64,000 bases of DNA, taken from positions 1 to 64,000 of the forward strand of contig CAJTRG010000007.1 in NCBI GenBank assembly GCA_910578585.1, in the 5' to 3' direction. Both the position numbers and the translations under genes were made by a program. A model generated the notes under the pieces. It ran no database searches, was not told the origin of the DNA, and saw only the letters and a program-made list of their open reading frames with translations. Every line of letters begins with the position of its first letter. Position 1 is the stretch's first letter. This DNA comes from an uncultured Mailhella sp. Its GTDB lineage: Bacteria; Desulfobacterota; Desulfovibrionia; Desulfovibrionales; Desulfovibrionaceae. Below are positions 42,067 through 52,080 of the stretch, piece after piece.

Positions 42067-43434
42067 ATGAAAAATACAAGAGAAGAATTAGCAACACGCT
42101 TAGGATTTTTACTTTTATCAGCAGGCTGTGCCATTGGCCTTGGAAACGTATGGCGTTTTCCTTATATTGCCGGGCTTTATGGCGGCGCGTATTTCCTTGC
42201 TGTGTACTTTTTCTTTTTACTTGCTGTGGGACTGCCCATTATTGTTATGGAATTTGCCATTGGGCGCGCTTCCCGCAAAAACATGGGAAATGCCCTCCAC
42301 ATGCTCGAACCCATTAGCACAAAATGGCATAAATTAGGCTGTTTTGCACTTATTGGCTCCACCCTTTTGATGATGTTCTATGTCCCTGTTTCCAGTTGGC
42401 TCATTGCCTATTGCTTCCATACTGCAACGGGCGCACTGAACTTAGCCCCTCAGGAAGTAGGTGCATTTTTCGGCAATATGCTTGCGGAACCTGTTCCCAT
42501 GATCGGCTGGTCACTTCTGGTTATTGCCATTGGTGTTGGGGTCTGCTCTCTTGGCGTGCAAAAAGGTGTTGAAAAATGCGTCAAAGTTCTCATGGTGGGC
42601 TTGCTCCTTTTATTGATTGTTCTTGCCGGCAATTCCCTGACCATGTCCGGAGCGGGCGAAGGCATGAAGTTTTATCTTGCACCTTCCTGGGACAGAGTTA
42701 TGGAAGCAGGCTTTTTCAATATGGTCAACGACGCCATGAACCAGGCTTTCTTTACCTTGAGCGTGGGCATTGGCGCAATGCTTATTTTTGGTTCTTATTT
42801 CAGCAAAAATAAGGCTCTTACCGGCGAAGCTATTTACATTGTAGGGCTTGATACCTTTGTTGCGATTATGGCAGGTTTTATTATTTTCCCAGCCTGCTTC
42901 ACCTATGGCATTCAGCCAAACGCCGGCCCTGCCCTTATTTTCATCACCTTGCCCAACGTTTTCAACGAAATGGCAGGTGGCACATTCTGGGGAACATTAT
43001 TCTTTATTTTCATGGCAGCAGCCTCTCTCACTACTGTTATTGCTGTATTTGAAAATATTATATCCTATTACATGGACGTGCATGAATGGTCTCGGAAAAC
43101 GGCAACAATTGTGACCGGTGTTTCCATTGCTCTTCTGATGCTTCCTTGTATTTTTGGTTTCAATATTTGGTCAGACATTGCGCCTCTTGGCGAAGGATCA
43201 AATATTTTGGATTTGGAAGACTTTATCATCAGCAACAATATGCTGCCTATTGGGTCTTTCCTTATTCTTCTTTTCTGTACAAGTCGCTACGGTTGGGGAT
43301 ACGACAAATTCCTTGAAGAAGCGAATATCGGGGAAGGGATTAAATTCCCGCGTTACTTGCGTTTTTACTTAAGTTACATACTCCCTGCTATTATGTTCTT
43401 CGTCTTCATTCAGGGATATTCTCGTTTCTTCTAA
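42067..43434 (+). CDS. Sodium-dependent neurotransmitter-symporter (NSS) family transporter, copy 1
   Basis: 455 residues with ~11 membrane helices, LeuT fold. The sodium/substrate signature RLGFLLLSAGCAIGLGNVWR, followed by FPYIAGLYGGAYF, and the second-site NDAMNQAFFTLSVGIGAM (helix 6 region) identify the family. The length and missing twelfth helix fit bacterial TnaT/MhsT-like amino-acid importers. The substrate is unknown but likely an amino acid. It is paralogous to the next gene, which starts 27 bases downstream. Confidence 0.92.
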   Translation: MKNTREELATRLGFLLLSAGCAIGLGNVWRFPYIAGLYGGAYFLAVYFFFLLAVGLPIIVMEFAIGRASRKNMGNALHMLEPISTKWHKLGCFALIGSTLLMMFYVPVSSWLIAYCFHTATGALNLAPQEVGAFFGNMLAEPVPMIGWSLLVIAIGVGVCSLGVQKGVEKCVKVLMVGLLLLLIVLAGNSLTMSGAGEGMKFYLAPSWDRVMEAGFFNMVNDAMNQAFFTLSVGIGAMLIFGSYFSKNKALTGEAIYIVGLDTFVAIMAGFIIFPACFTYGIQPNAGPALIFITLPNVFNEMAGGTFWGTLFFIFMAAASLTTVIAVFENIISYYMDVHEWSRKTATIVTGVSIALLMLPCIFGFNIWSDIAPLGEGSNILDLEDFIISNNMLPIGSFLILLFCTSRYGWGYDKFLEEANIGEGIKFPRYLRFYLSYILPAIMFFVFIQGYSRFF

Positions 43435-43461
43435 TCTAAAATGGCATATTAAGGAATTATC

Positions 43462-44832
43462 ATGAGCACTCAAAACAGAGATCAACTTGCATCCAGACTG
43501 GGATTTCTTCTTCTTTCAGCAGGCTGTGCAGTTGGGCTTGGAAACGTATGGCGTTTCCCCTATGTTGTAGGCAAATACGGCGGACTTATCTTCCTTCTGG
43601 CGTACTTCTTCTTTCTTCTTGCGGTAAGTCTTCCTATTATGGTTATGGAATTTTCAGCAGGCCGCGCATCACAAAAAACAATGGCTCGCTGCTATCATGA
43701 ACTGAGCCCCGTCAAAGGCTGGCGCTCTGTCAGCTGGTTTGGCTATGTAGGGCCTTTTGTTTTGATGATGTTCTATATCCCTATTGCAGGCTGGCTGTTA
43801 AGTTATTGTTATAACACAGCTGTCGGCACCCTTGGAAAACTCACTCCTCAGCAAGTGGGCGATTACTTTGGCGGCATGCTTTCTCAGCCTCTGCCCATGT
43901 ATTTCTGGGGATTGATTGTCACCGGCGTTTGTTATTTGATTTGTGCGAAAGGCGTGCAAAAAGGTATTGAACGTTATGCTAAACTCATGATGTCCGGACT
44001 GCTTATTATTTTGCTTATCCTTGCCGGTCACTCCATGACCCTTTCCGGCCTCAAAGAAGGTATGGAATTTTACCTTGCGCCTAACTGGGCAAAAATTCAG
44101 GAAGCCGGTTTCTTCAATATGATCAACGACGCCATGAACCAAGCCTTCTTTACTTTGAGCGTTGGTATGGGCGGCATGATGATTTTCGGCTCTTATCTCA
44201 ATAAAAATCAATCTCTGACCGGTGAAGCACTCTACATCGGCGCTCTTGATACCTTTGTTGCCTTTATGGCTGGTGTTATTATTTTCCCTGCCTGCTTTAC
44301 CTTTGGCGTTGAACCAGGTGCCGGCCCCAGCCTTATCTTTATTACCCTGCCAAACATTTTCAATGAAATGAGCGGCGGTATTTTCTGGGGAACCCTGTTC
44401 TTTATTTTCATGGGCTTTGCAGCGCTGACCACAGTTATCGGCGTTATGGAAAGTATCATTGCCTACAGCATGGACGCTCTGCACTGGAGCCGAAAGAAAT
44501 CCATCAATGTCAACTTTGGCGCAATGGTTTTCTGCATTCTCCCCTGTATTTTAGGCTTCAATGTTTGGGACAATATCCAGCCCTTTGGCGAAGGTTCTGT
44601 TATTCTCGACCTTTTAGACTTTATCGTCAGCAACAATATCTTGCCTCTTGGCGGCTTGATTCTCTTGCTTTTCTGTACCCATAAGTCCGGCTGGGGTTTT
44701 GAAAACTTCTGTAAGGAAGCTGACACCGGCAATGGTATGAAATTTCCTAAATTCTTATACTTCTACCTTGCCTATATTTTACCAGTTATTATTGGTATCA
44801 TTATTTTGCAGGGGTATTCACGTTTCTTCTAA
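43462..44832 (+). CDS. Sodium-dependent neurotransmitter-symporter (NSS) family transporter, copy 2
   Basis: 456 residues, closely similar to copy 1 along its whole length: RLGFLLLSAGCAVGLGNVWR, NDAMNQAFFTLSVGMGGM, IIFPACFTFGVEPGAGPSLI. The pair arose by tandem duplication. They differ most in loops and around substrate-facing helix segments, so different amino-acid preferences are likely. A terminator and repeat module follow. Confidence 0.92.
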   Translation: MSTQNRDQLASRLGFLLLSAGCAVGLGNVWRFPYVVGKYGGLIFLLAYFFFLLAVSLPIMVMEFSAGRASQKTMARCYHELSPVKGWRSVSWFGYVGPFVLMMFYIPIAGWLLSYCYNTAVGTLGKLTPQQVGDYFGGMLSQPLPMYFWGLIVTGVCYLICAKGVQKGIERYAKLMMSGLLIILLILAGHSMTLSGLKEGMEFYLAPNWAKIQEAGFFNMINDAMNQAFFTLSVGMGGMMIFGSYLNKNQSLTGEALYIGALDTFVAFMAGVIIFPACFTFGVEPGAGPSLIFITLPNIFNEMSGGIFWGTLFFIFMGFAALTTVIGVMESIIAYSMDALHWSRKKSINVNFGAMVFCILPCILGFNVWDNIQPFGEGSVILDLLDFIVSNNILPLGGLILLLFCTHKSGWGFENFCKEADTGNGMKFPKFLYFYLAYILPVIIGIIILQGYSRFF

Positions 44833-44871
44833 GCTAACTCCATAAAACCCATAAGATTTTATTATCTTTTT

Positions 44872-44946
44872 TTCTTGGGGGGAATTATTCCCCCCACCCC
44901 CTATACGCAAAACCGTTATGGACAAAGTCCATAACGGTTTTCTTTT
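44872..44946 (+). terminator. Composite terminator/repeat module after the NSS genes
   Basis: GGGGGGAATTATTCCCCCC (44877-44895), then CCCCCTATACGCAAAAC, then AAAACCGTTATGGAC / GTCCATAACGGTTTT (44909-44941) with T-rich tail. The second stem is a good Rho-independent terminator. The same order of parts recurs after hflX at 62979-63155. Confidence 0.75.
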
Positions 44947-45049
44947 ATATATAATTTAGAATAGTCCCTCAACTATAATAAAAAACAGGGAACTCACCTG
45001 TCACATTCATAATATTTTGTTATAAAAAGTTAAAGCGTTTTGAAAGAGG

Positions 45050-45087
45050 TTCAAGGGGAAAACTTTTGGAAAAGTTTTCCCCTTGAA
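45050..45087. repeat. Perfect 17-18-bp inverted repeat next to addB
   Basis: TTCAAGGGGAAAACTTTT faces AAAAGTTTTCCCCTTGAA around GG. It lies ~35 bases past the addB stop. With its left context (GTTTTGAAAGAGG) it resembles the outer arms of the element at 18101-18295 (GTTTTGTAAAGGGG...GGGGAAGAAACTTTT), so it may be a relative that lost the two inner modules. Confidence 0.5.
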
Positions 45088-45121
45088 AAATATAATTCTT
45101 TTTTAGTTAACCGAAAAAGCG

Positions 45122-48100
45122 CTAGCAATATTCAGAATATGGGCAGTGCTCACAATAGGTGCCTTCTTTGCATTTCCATTCTTCTTGCTTTGCCATATGA
45201 TTGAGAATAAATTCCAGCACCATATCCATATATTTTTCACGAACATTACGCAGCATATTCCACATTTCCTCTTCACTGCCTGCATATTTTTCATCAATCA
45301 GCGGCAGTTCACAAGGGCCTTCCCGTTCGCTCAAGAAAATCCAGGCCGCATTGATATGAGCATCTTCATCCAGTATTTTCTTGCTGTGAATTTGATCCTT
45401 GGCAAATAAATACAAATAAAGCGACAATTGTATATCTTCCATATTGGTATAGAGCTTTTCCAAACAGCTGTTTGCTTTCTCTTGCTGCCAATTTATATTC
45501 ATAGCAGCAAGCTCTTCCAGCAAAGGCTCATTCTTCCATAATTGAATGATTTTCTTATTTTTCCTTGTTGTTTTATAATCAACAATAGAGTAACTGTCCC
45601 CTCGTTTATCTATTCTATCAACATACCCATAAATATTAATTGCGGATTGGAAAGCTTTATGCTGCAAAGTATGAGAAAATTTTTGCTCAACAGCAAGTAT
45701 TTCCAGTTCCACCGGCATTTCATCCACATATTTTTTCAGGAAGAACGGGCCTGCTTCCTGGAGCATAAAGTAACTGTCCGCAGAAAGATATTCCTGCCAG
45801 CTGCCATGCAAAAATTTTTGAGAAAAGTTCTGCTTCAATTGTTCTGTAAACTTTTCTTTATCATCACCCTTGATACTTTGCTGCAAGGGGTGCTGTTCTT
45901 TCAAAAATTCATGCATTTTTGTGCCAAATATCAAGGAATTATCACCCAATTCCTGTTTTTCCGGACTGGAAATTTTTGCCAGATGTTTATAATAAAAACG
46001 CACAGGGCATTGCAAATAGGTATTCAGTCCGCTGGCAGAAAGTCCTGTAAAATCGTTCTCTTCTCTTTCAGCGCAGAGACTTTGTTCAAGGGCAGAAAAA
46101 ATTGTTTCTGTTCTTTTAATACTGCGTTTTTTCCGTCTGTCCGGCGCATTGGGAGCACAAGGCTCAGGACGCAAAATCTCATTGTCTGCCGCTTCCAGCT
46201 TTTTGCCTTTTTCTTCTGCTAAAATTGCCTGCTCTTTCTCCCAAATTAATTCTTCAATGAAGCGTGAACGAATTTTTTTGGAACTTTGAATTTCAGAAGA
46301 CTGCACACCTTCCTGCCAATATAAATACACATTTTTTGCACTGTGAATAAGCCGATAAAAGGTATGGGCGATTAAAATTTCACGGCTGTGCCCCTCGGGC
46401 AAGCCAAGCAGCGGACGAAGGGAGTCAGGCATAAGCGGATCTTGCGTATGAGATGCGGGCAAAACACTTTCCACACAATCCAATATAAAGACTTTTTCAA
46501 AACTGAGCAGTCTTGTTTCAAGCATACCAAGCACCTGCAGGCCCGTAAGCGGATCCGCCTCAAAAGATACACGTTCCTCTAAAATGCATTGTTCCATGAT
46601 TTCGTGCAGAGTTTTGAGCTCAAATACACTTTGCGCGAAGCCATTTTGCATAAGCGTGGGAATGGTATTTTGCATAAAACGCACAAGCCCCTCTTTATCA
46701 AGAGGAAAACGATACCACACACTGCGTCCGTACTTGATCAAGAAATTCATCAAGTTATTCAGCTGACTTCCAACATTTTGTAATGATTGAACATTTACCC
46801 ATGAAAAAATTGTACGCTCAAAGAACTCATTGACAAAATCAGACATAAAATCATCAAGCTCATAGCTAATCTCTTCATTATCCAAATCAAACAATTTTTC
46901 TGTCACAAATTTATCAAAATCAACGTACGCATTATCAGCGGCAAGCTTCTTTTCTGCATAATACAAAACTTTACGCCAGGTGGTAAAATTTTCTTTTGTA
47001 CAAGTGTTTTCTTTTTCAGCAGAATTATCCGTATAACTCAAAAGCATTTTTGTGTAGGGATGCTGGAGTAAAGCCAGTACATCCTCTGTCTTGTAACTAT
47101 ACTGTTTTTCGGCATTTTCTTTTTTATTCTGCTGCAAATTAAAAATATACACAATAAATTGCCAAAGCAAAGTTCTTTGGATAGGATAACCAAGGGAAAT
47201 ATTGACATTTTTATTGGGAAGTTCATGCAAAACCGGCATAAGCAAAGCTGGATTCGGCAGCACAATCGCAGAATAATTGTCACGTTCCTCAGTTGCTTTT
47301 AAATGCGGAAGAACATCTTCCTGCAAATCCTTTTTCAAAACTTTCACTTGCGAATGAAAATCATAGGCCGGCAAAAATTTAATTGCAGGCTTTGTTTCCT
47401 CTGTCCTGCCCAGCAAAACAGCTTCTGCCCCCCATTTTTGCAGCCATTTCTTATGGTCGGCGCAGGAATAATGAAGAGCTGAAATATCCGTAACCAGTCT
47501 GCTGTCAGTATTGAAACAAATACAAGCGCCCTGTTCCCAAAAATAGCGCAAAATTATTTCTTCGGCTTTTGCCGCATAGACAAAACCCGCAAAAATTATG
47601 CATTTCCCCTGCAATAAATAGGGCATAAAATCTGCAAAATATGCTTCATAATCCTTATTGTTCAGCCCTGAAAGAAAATCAATATCCTGTATCTTACCCT
47701 CTTGATATTCCCTGAATGCCTGCACATACAGAGCTGTGCGATAAAGACTGTAGGCTGGTGTTGTCTGCCTCATTTCATGCATATTTTGCTCGTAGGCAGC
47801 AAAAATTTCTTCTATATCTTCCAGCAAACTTTGCGCAAAAGACGATACTTCATCGGCATAGTGTACATTTTTTGGCAAAACAACATGCTCAAAACATTCT
47901 TCAAAAAGCGCATCCAGTCTTTGTGCCCAGGGATAAAACTTTGCCGCCTGCAAGGCTTCATCTGCAATTTTTTCACCTTGTTCATCCACGACTTCCATGC
48001 TGGAGGAAAAACGCGATTTTTTTTTCTGCTGCAAAATAGTTTTGACTGTTTCATAAAGTTTTGCACAGCGATCCAAAGGCTCCAGCTCAGAAAACAAAGG

Positions 48101-48394
48101 CAGTCCCCGTTCAAAATGGTGCAGGCAAAGCGTATAAAATTCTTTATTGGTATAAATTTGCGGCAAAAGAGCCGGCTCATGCTTTTCTTTTGCCAATTTT
48201 TTGTAGCGTGAAATAAGATACCGTTTTGGACGAGAATTGGGAAATACCAGCACAATATCCTGCATGGAAACATGCTGCTCGGCTCTCATCGTATCCACAA
48301 GTTCCTGGATTTTATAAAGAAAATCCTCATTCCAGGGAATAACGGCAAAAGGATTTTTCCCTTTTCTTTGATAATTTTTACAATAATCTCGCAT
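45122..48394 (-). CDS. addB: AddB-like subunit of helicase-nuclease (PD-(D/E)XK, Fe-S)
   Basis: 1,090 residues. The N-terminal region is helicase-like but has no Walker A motif (DIVLVFPNSRPKRYLISRY stands near the usual place), so it probably does not hydrolyse ATP. The C-terminal ~280 residues are a RecB-type nuclease: LSASGLNTYLQCPVRFYY, GTKMHEFLK and YSIVDYKTTRKNKKI. One Cys in YLQCP plus the terminal YCEHCPYSEYC supply the four ligands of the AddB iron-sulfur staple. With AddA it processes double-strand breaks. The start lies two bases after the addA stop. Confidence 0.85.
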   Translation of the reverse strand: MRDYCKNYQRKGKNPFAVIPWNEDFLYKIQELVDTMRAEQHVSMQDIVLVFPNSRPKRYLISRYKKLAKEKHEPALLPQIYTNKEFYTLCLHHFERGLPLFSELEPLDRCAKLYETVKTILQQKKKSRFSSSMEVVDEQGEKIADEALQAAKFYPWAQRLDALFEECFEHVVLPKNVHYADEVSSFAQSLLEDIEEIFAAYEQNMHEMRQTTPAYSLYRTALYVQAFREYQEGKIQDIDFLSGLNNKDYEAYFADFMPYLLQGKCIIFAGFVYAAKAEEIILRYFWEQGACICFNTDSRLVTDISALHYSCADHKKWLQKWGAEAVLLGRTEETKPAIKFLPAYDFHSQVKVLKKDLQEDVLPHLKATEERDNYSAIVLPNPALLMPVLHELPNKNVNISLGYPIQRTLLWQFIVYIFNLQQNKKENAEKQYSYKTEDVLALLQHPYTKMLLSYTDNSAEKENTCTKENFTTWRKVLYYAEKKLAADNAYVDFDKFVTEKLFDLDNEEISYELDDFMSDFVNEFFERTIFSWVNVQSLQNVGSQLNNLMNFLIKYGRSVWYRFPLDKEGLVRFMQNTIPTLMQNGFAQSVFELKTLHEIMEQCILEERVSFEADPLTGLQVLGMLETRLLSFEKVFILDCVESVLPASHTQDPLMPDSLRPLLGLPEGHSREILIAHTFYRLIHSAKNVYLYWQEGVQSSEIQSSKKIRSRFIEELIWEKEQAILAEEKGKKLEAADNEILRPEPCAPNAPDRRKKRSIKRTETIFSALEQSLCAEREENDFTGLSASGLNTYLQCPVRFYYKHLAKISSPEKQELGDNSLIFGTKMHEFLKEQHPLQQSIKGDDKEKFTEQLKQNFSQKFLHGSWQEYLSADSYFMLQEAGPFFLKKYVDEMPVELEILAVEQKFSHTLQHKAFQSAINIYGYVDRIDKRGDSYSIVDYKTTRKNKKIIQLWKNEPLLEELAAMNINWQQEKANSCLEKLYTNMEDIQLSLYLYLFAKDQIHSKKILDEDAHINAAWIFLSEREGPCELPLIDEKYAGSEEEMWNMLRNVREKYMDMVLEFILNHMAKQEEWKCKEGTYCEHCPYSEYC

Positions 48395-48396
48395 AA

Positions 48397-51300
48397 TTAT
48401 TCACTCTCAACAAGGCAGCATTGTTCATTATCCAAATATACCAGAAGCCCAACCGTCTTTTTCCCCGTTGCCTTTGTGAGCAGATCAATATAATTCAAAA
48501 TTTGCTTCTTATTATCGGGCACAGGCAATTTTTCCCCCACATAACCAGTTTTATAATCAACAGCTATATAAGCAATGTCTTGATATTTTTTACGAAGTTT
48601 TTCCGGAATTTCCACCATCAGGTCAACGCGGAATAATTCGCCCATTTCATTGGTAATGGAATGTTCCTTATAGCCGTATTTGAACCAAAAATCTGCACCG
48701 CCAAAAGGCTCCGCCAAAGAAGCAAACCACTGCAATGATTTTTGCACTTGTTCATACAAATCTTTCTGCTCAGAATTTTGCAGACCACTTGCTTCTTGTG
48801 TACTTTGACCCAAAAAACGTCCATAGGGTAAATATTTCATAGCTTCAAAGCTGGCTCGTCTGCAATCTTCGACAACATCACCAGAGAACACTAAATATTC
48901 CAAGCTCTTATGAATAACAGTTCCTCGTTTGTTAGAAGACAGTCCCTTTGCTCCCGTAAGTTCGTCCAAATCTGAACGGAAAATACGAAGCTGCGGCAGC
49001 CAGTCCATGCTGTGTTCCTGACTGTAGTCTTCTTCCTGCTGAGGTCTTGAAGTATCCGGGGCAGACACATGCTGTTTTTCTTTCTGGGAAGAAAGTATAT
49101 GTAAAATACGTTTTGCAACAAATAATGCATCGTCAGAAAGAATTTTTACTTCAACCACAGGAGCAGTTTCCTGTTCGTTTTGCTCTTCATCATTCTCGTG
49201 TTTTTTCTTAGGTGTTTTTTCTTCTCTGTATTCCTCAAAAAATGCTGCTAATTGTTCCCGTTCATTCTTTGTAAGCAATTTTTGGGTATTTTTCTTTTCT
49301 TTTTCGTCAGTCAGTTCAAAAACATATTCTAAAATACGCAGCATTTTTTCAGAAACAGCAGACCTGCAATTTTCTCCAAAATGCAGACAATCTGCATTTT
49401 CCTCAAAAGCCAATTGTTTTAAATCTTCTTTTGCTCTTTCTAAAAATGCTTTAAGAAAACGGTAAAAAAGACCATTTTTCTTTGAACTGTATGCTTCCGG
49501 AATAAAAATATGCAGTTCCTGTTTGGGTCTTGTCCATGCAACATACAAAAGATTGATACATTCCTTCACTTTCTCTGCTATGGCCTCATAATAGGGAGCA
49601 CCATATTTTCTATCCAGTTTTGCATAAACAGGATAGATCTTCTCTTCAAAGGAGACATTAAATTGACTAATCTCATCCTGCACATCAATTTTGAAATTAT
49701 GCCATGGAATAATAACTGCCTCATATTCCAAACCTTTTGACTTATGCATAGTCAAAACAGAAACAGAATTTAAGCTTTCCGGAAGCGGTGCATTTTCCTT
49801 TTCGCCATTTTCTTCCCACCAGCTCAAAAAAGCATGCAGATCAACAATTCCCTTTTCTTCTGCCAGATATGCCAATTCTTTTAAACGGAGTAAATAGACG
49901 GCAGCTTCCGGATTTCGTTCCATAATCCCCATACGGTTGTAGATTTCACACAGCGTATCATAGGCAGTTAAAAGATTTGCCCCGTCCACAAGCACTTGAA
50001 AATATTTTCTCCACAAGTCAGGATATTTTTCGCGAAAAGCAGTGAATAAAAATTCTTTGCGGGAATTTGCAAAAAAGTCAAAAAGCTCTTCTGCCGGGCA
50101 GTTTTCAGAAAAAGACTTTGGCAAAATATGTCTGCTCAAAAGCACCTGACAAAGAGCACTTTCATCAAGCGGATTTTCCAGAAAACGCAAAAATGAAATA
50201 ACTTCAATAATAACAGGATGCTCTTTTAATCCTAAACTTCCCTGACTCACAACAGGAATAGAACGTTCCAATAAAATTTGTGAAACAAGGGATGCTTGAC
50301 TGTTATTGACGGTTAAAATTGCAATCTTGCTGTAACCGCCATATTTTTCAGATAAATTTTGTACCATTTCCGGCAGAAGAGAAAGCACCGCCACATCAAA
50401 TAAAGCGTCTGCCTCCTTGAGCGTATGCACTTCCACCACGCCTTTCTTTCCCGCTTTTTTGAGACGCTTTTCATCAATTTGCTGCTCAACATGTTCATAG
50501 TCTTTGCATAAAGATCTGCTTGTTCTTTCAAGAAGATCTGCCGGGAAATTTTCATCTGCGGAAGAAGGAAAGAGCAGGGCTATTTCAGGATGTATATGTT
50601 CTGCATTTAATTGGGCTAAATTTCTGAAAAAAGTATTATTCCAGGCAACAATATTTTCTGCACTTCGCCAGTTGCAGGGTAAATTATCGTCAGAAAATCC
50701 CCTTGCCAAAAACTTCAACTCTTTTGGAGCATCAGAAAATAAACTTGCTTTGCCGCCGCGCCAGCCATAAATTGCCTGTTTTACATCACCAACAAAGAAA
50801 ACTGAACCGCCGCTTGCCAGTGATTCACTGGATAAATCTTTCAGCGCATTCCACTGGGCAACACTGGTATCTTGAAATTCATCATACAAAATATGCTTTA
50901 TCCGTGTTCCCAGACGGCAATAGGCAGCCGGAATAAGTTGTTCTTCCTGTTTCTTTTGCGCCCCAAGCAAACTTGCGATAATATGGGGCATTTTTTGTGT
51001 ATTGATGCATTGCTTTTGCCTTTCATAGGCATTAAGGCGCAAGGAAAGCTCGGCTGAAATTTTGATTGCAGGCAGCATCAGTGCATAATTTTTATAAACA
51101 GGCTCAACTAAACGTATTTTCTGTATAATATCCTGCAATTCCTGATAATATTCTGAAGCCTTTGTTATATCTCCCGTATTATTTTTAAGAAGAACTCCGG
51201 CAAAACTTTCTTTCTTCAAATACGCTGAAGAGAAATTATTCTCCTGCAAAGCTTTTATGAAACCTTTATGCACAGTGATATTCTGCTCTTCTATGCACGT

Positions 51301-52080
51301 TTTAATATTTTGTACTGTTTCACAAAGTTTTTGCGGCAGTTCAGCATTTTTCTGTTTTAAAAATGCATAATTTTGCTTTAATGCTTCAAACTCCTCTGCA
51401 GAAACTATTTCATTATTTTTTATGAAATAAGAAACGAATTTTGCCACTTGCTCAAACAAGGAGGATTTTGCCAAAAAACTTGCATGTTCAGAATTTTCAA
51501 ATTTATTTTTGCAAAGTTCATGAAAATAAGGTGCATAATTTATTGCATTGGCATCGCAGGAATTTTCATGTTCAATGCTTTGTTCCGCCAGTTTTACATA
51601 CAGTTCTTCAATAAAATCCTCAGAACCAAAACTTGTTTCAAAATGTGGAGAATAGCCCAGTTCCAAAGCAAAAAGCCCAATAATTTGATTGAGCAAACTG
51701 TCAATAGTACGGATATTAAGCGCTCCGTACTGCTGAAAAATCCGTTCCAGTATGGCACGGGCCTGCAAAGATTTTTCTTCCAATTCCTCTTGAGTCTTGC
51801 AGCCAGCTTCCTCCAAGGAAAGTTCTTTTAAAGCATACTGCTTGAGCTTCGCAATTACCTTTTCTTTCATTTGATTGGCAGCAAGATTGGTAAAAGTAAT
51901 AGCAAGAAGTTCAGAAAAATTAAATTGTGCTTTATTCTTTACAGGCTTACAGCTTTCGCAAGGCGCAATATCACTGTCAAAAAGCAAATTGACAAAACGT
52001 GTTGTCAGGGTGTGGGTTTTCCCAGACCCGGCTGACGCATTCATTTTTACCAGATTTGCTGATTTTGTACTTTTACTCAT
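48397..52080 (-). CDS. addA: AddA-like UvrD-type helicase/exonuclease
   Basis: 1,227 residues from the ATG at 52080, which overlaps the pfk stop (ATGA). It is a superfamily 1A helicase: Walker A in NASAGSGKTHTL, motif Ia region LLAITFTNLAANQMKEKV, motif II-like LYDEFQDTSVAQWNAL, VGDVKQAIYGWRGG (motif III), and VLTMHKSKGLEYEAVIIP (motif V). The C-terminal nuclease domain shows YIAVDYKTGYVGEKLP and a downstream QILNYIDLL. It is the translocating motor and one nuclease of the AddAB complex, the functional counterpart of RecBCD. Confidence 0.88.
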   Translation of the reverse strand: MSKSTKSANLVKMNASAGSGKTHTLTTRFVNLLFDSDIAPCESCKPVKNKAQFNFSELLAITFTNLAANQMKEKVIAKLKQYALKELSLEEAGCKTQEELEEKSLQARAILERIFQQYGALNIRTIDSLLNQIIGLFALELGYSPHFETSFGSEDFIEELYVKLAEQSIEHENSCDANAINYAPYFHELCKNKFENSEHASFLAKSSLFEQVAKFVSYFIKNNEIVSAEEFEALKQNYAFLKQKNAELPQKLCETVQNIKTCIEEQNITVHKGFIKALQENNFSSAYLKKESFAGVLLKNNTGDITKASEYYQELQDIIQKIRLVEPVYKNYALMLPAIKISAELSLRLNAYERQKQCINTQKMPHIIASLLGAQKKQEEQLIPAAYCRLGTRIKHILYDEFQDTSVAQWNALKDLSSESLASGGSVFFVGDVKQAIYGWRGGKASLFSDAPKELKFLARGFSDDNLPCNWRSAENIVAWNNTFFRNLAQLNAEHIHPEIALLFPSSADENFPADLLERTSRSLCKDYEHVEQQIDEKRLKKAGKKGVVEVHTLKEADALFDVAVLSLLPEMVQNLSEKYGGYSKIAILTVNNSQASLVSQILLERSIPVVSQGSLGLKEHPVIIEVISFLRFLENPLDESALCQVLLSRHILPKSFSENCPAEELFDFFANSRKEFLFTAFREKYPDLWRKYFQVLVDGANLLTAYDTLCEIYNRMGIMERNPEAAVYLLRLKELAYLAEEKGIVDLHAFLSWWEENGEKENAPLPESLNSVSVLTMHKSKGLEYEAVIIPWHNFKIDVQDEISQFNVSFEEKIYPVYAKLDRKYGAPYYEAIAEKVKECINLLYVAWTRPKQELHIFIPEAYSSKKNGLFYRFLKAFLERAKEDLKQLAFEENADCLHFGENCRSAVSEKMLRILEYVFELTDEKEKKNTQKLLTKNEREQLAAFFEEYREEKTPKKKHENDEEQNEQETAPVVEVKILSDDALFVAKRILHILSSQKEKQHVSAPDTSRPQQEEDYSQEHSMDWLPQLRIFRSDLDELTGAKGLSSNKRGTVIHKSLEYLVFSGDVVEDCRRASFEAMKYLPYGRFLGQSTQEASGLQNSEQKDLYEQVQKSLQWFASLAEPFGGADFWFKYGYKEHSITNEMGELFRVDLMVEIPEKLRKKYQDIAYIAVDYKTGYVGEKLPVPDNKKQILNYIDLLTKATGKKTVGLLVYLDNEQCCLVESE

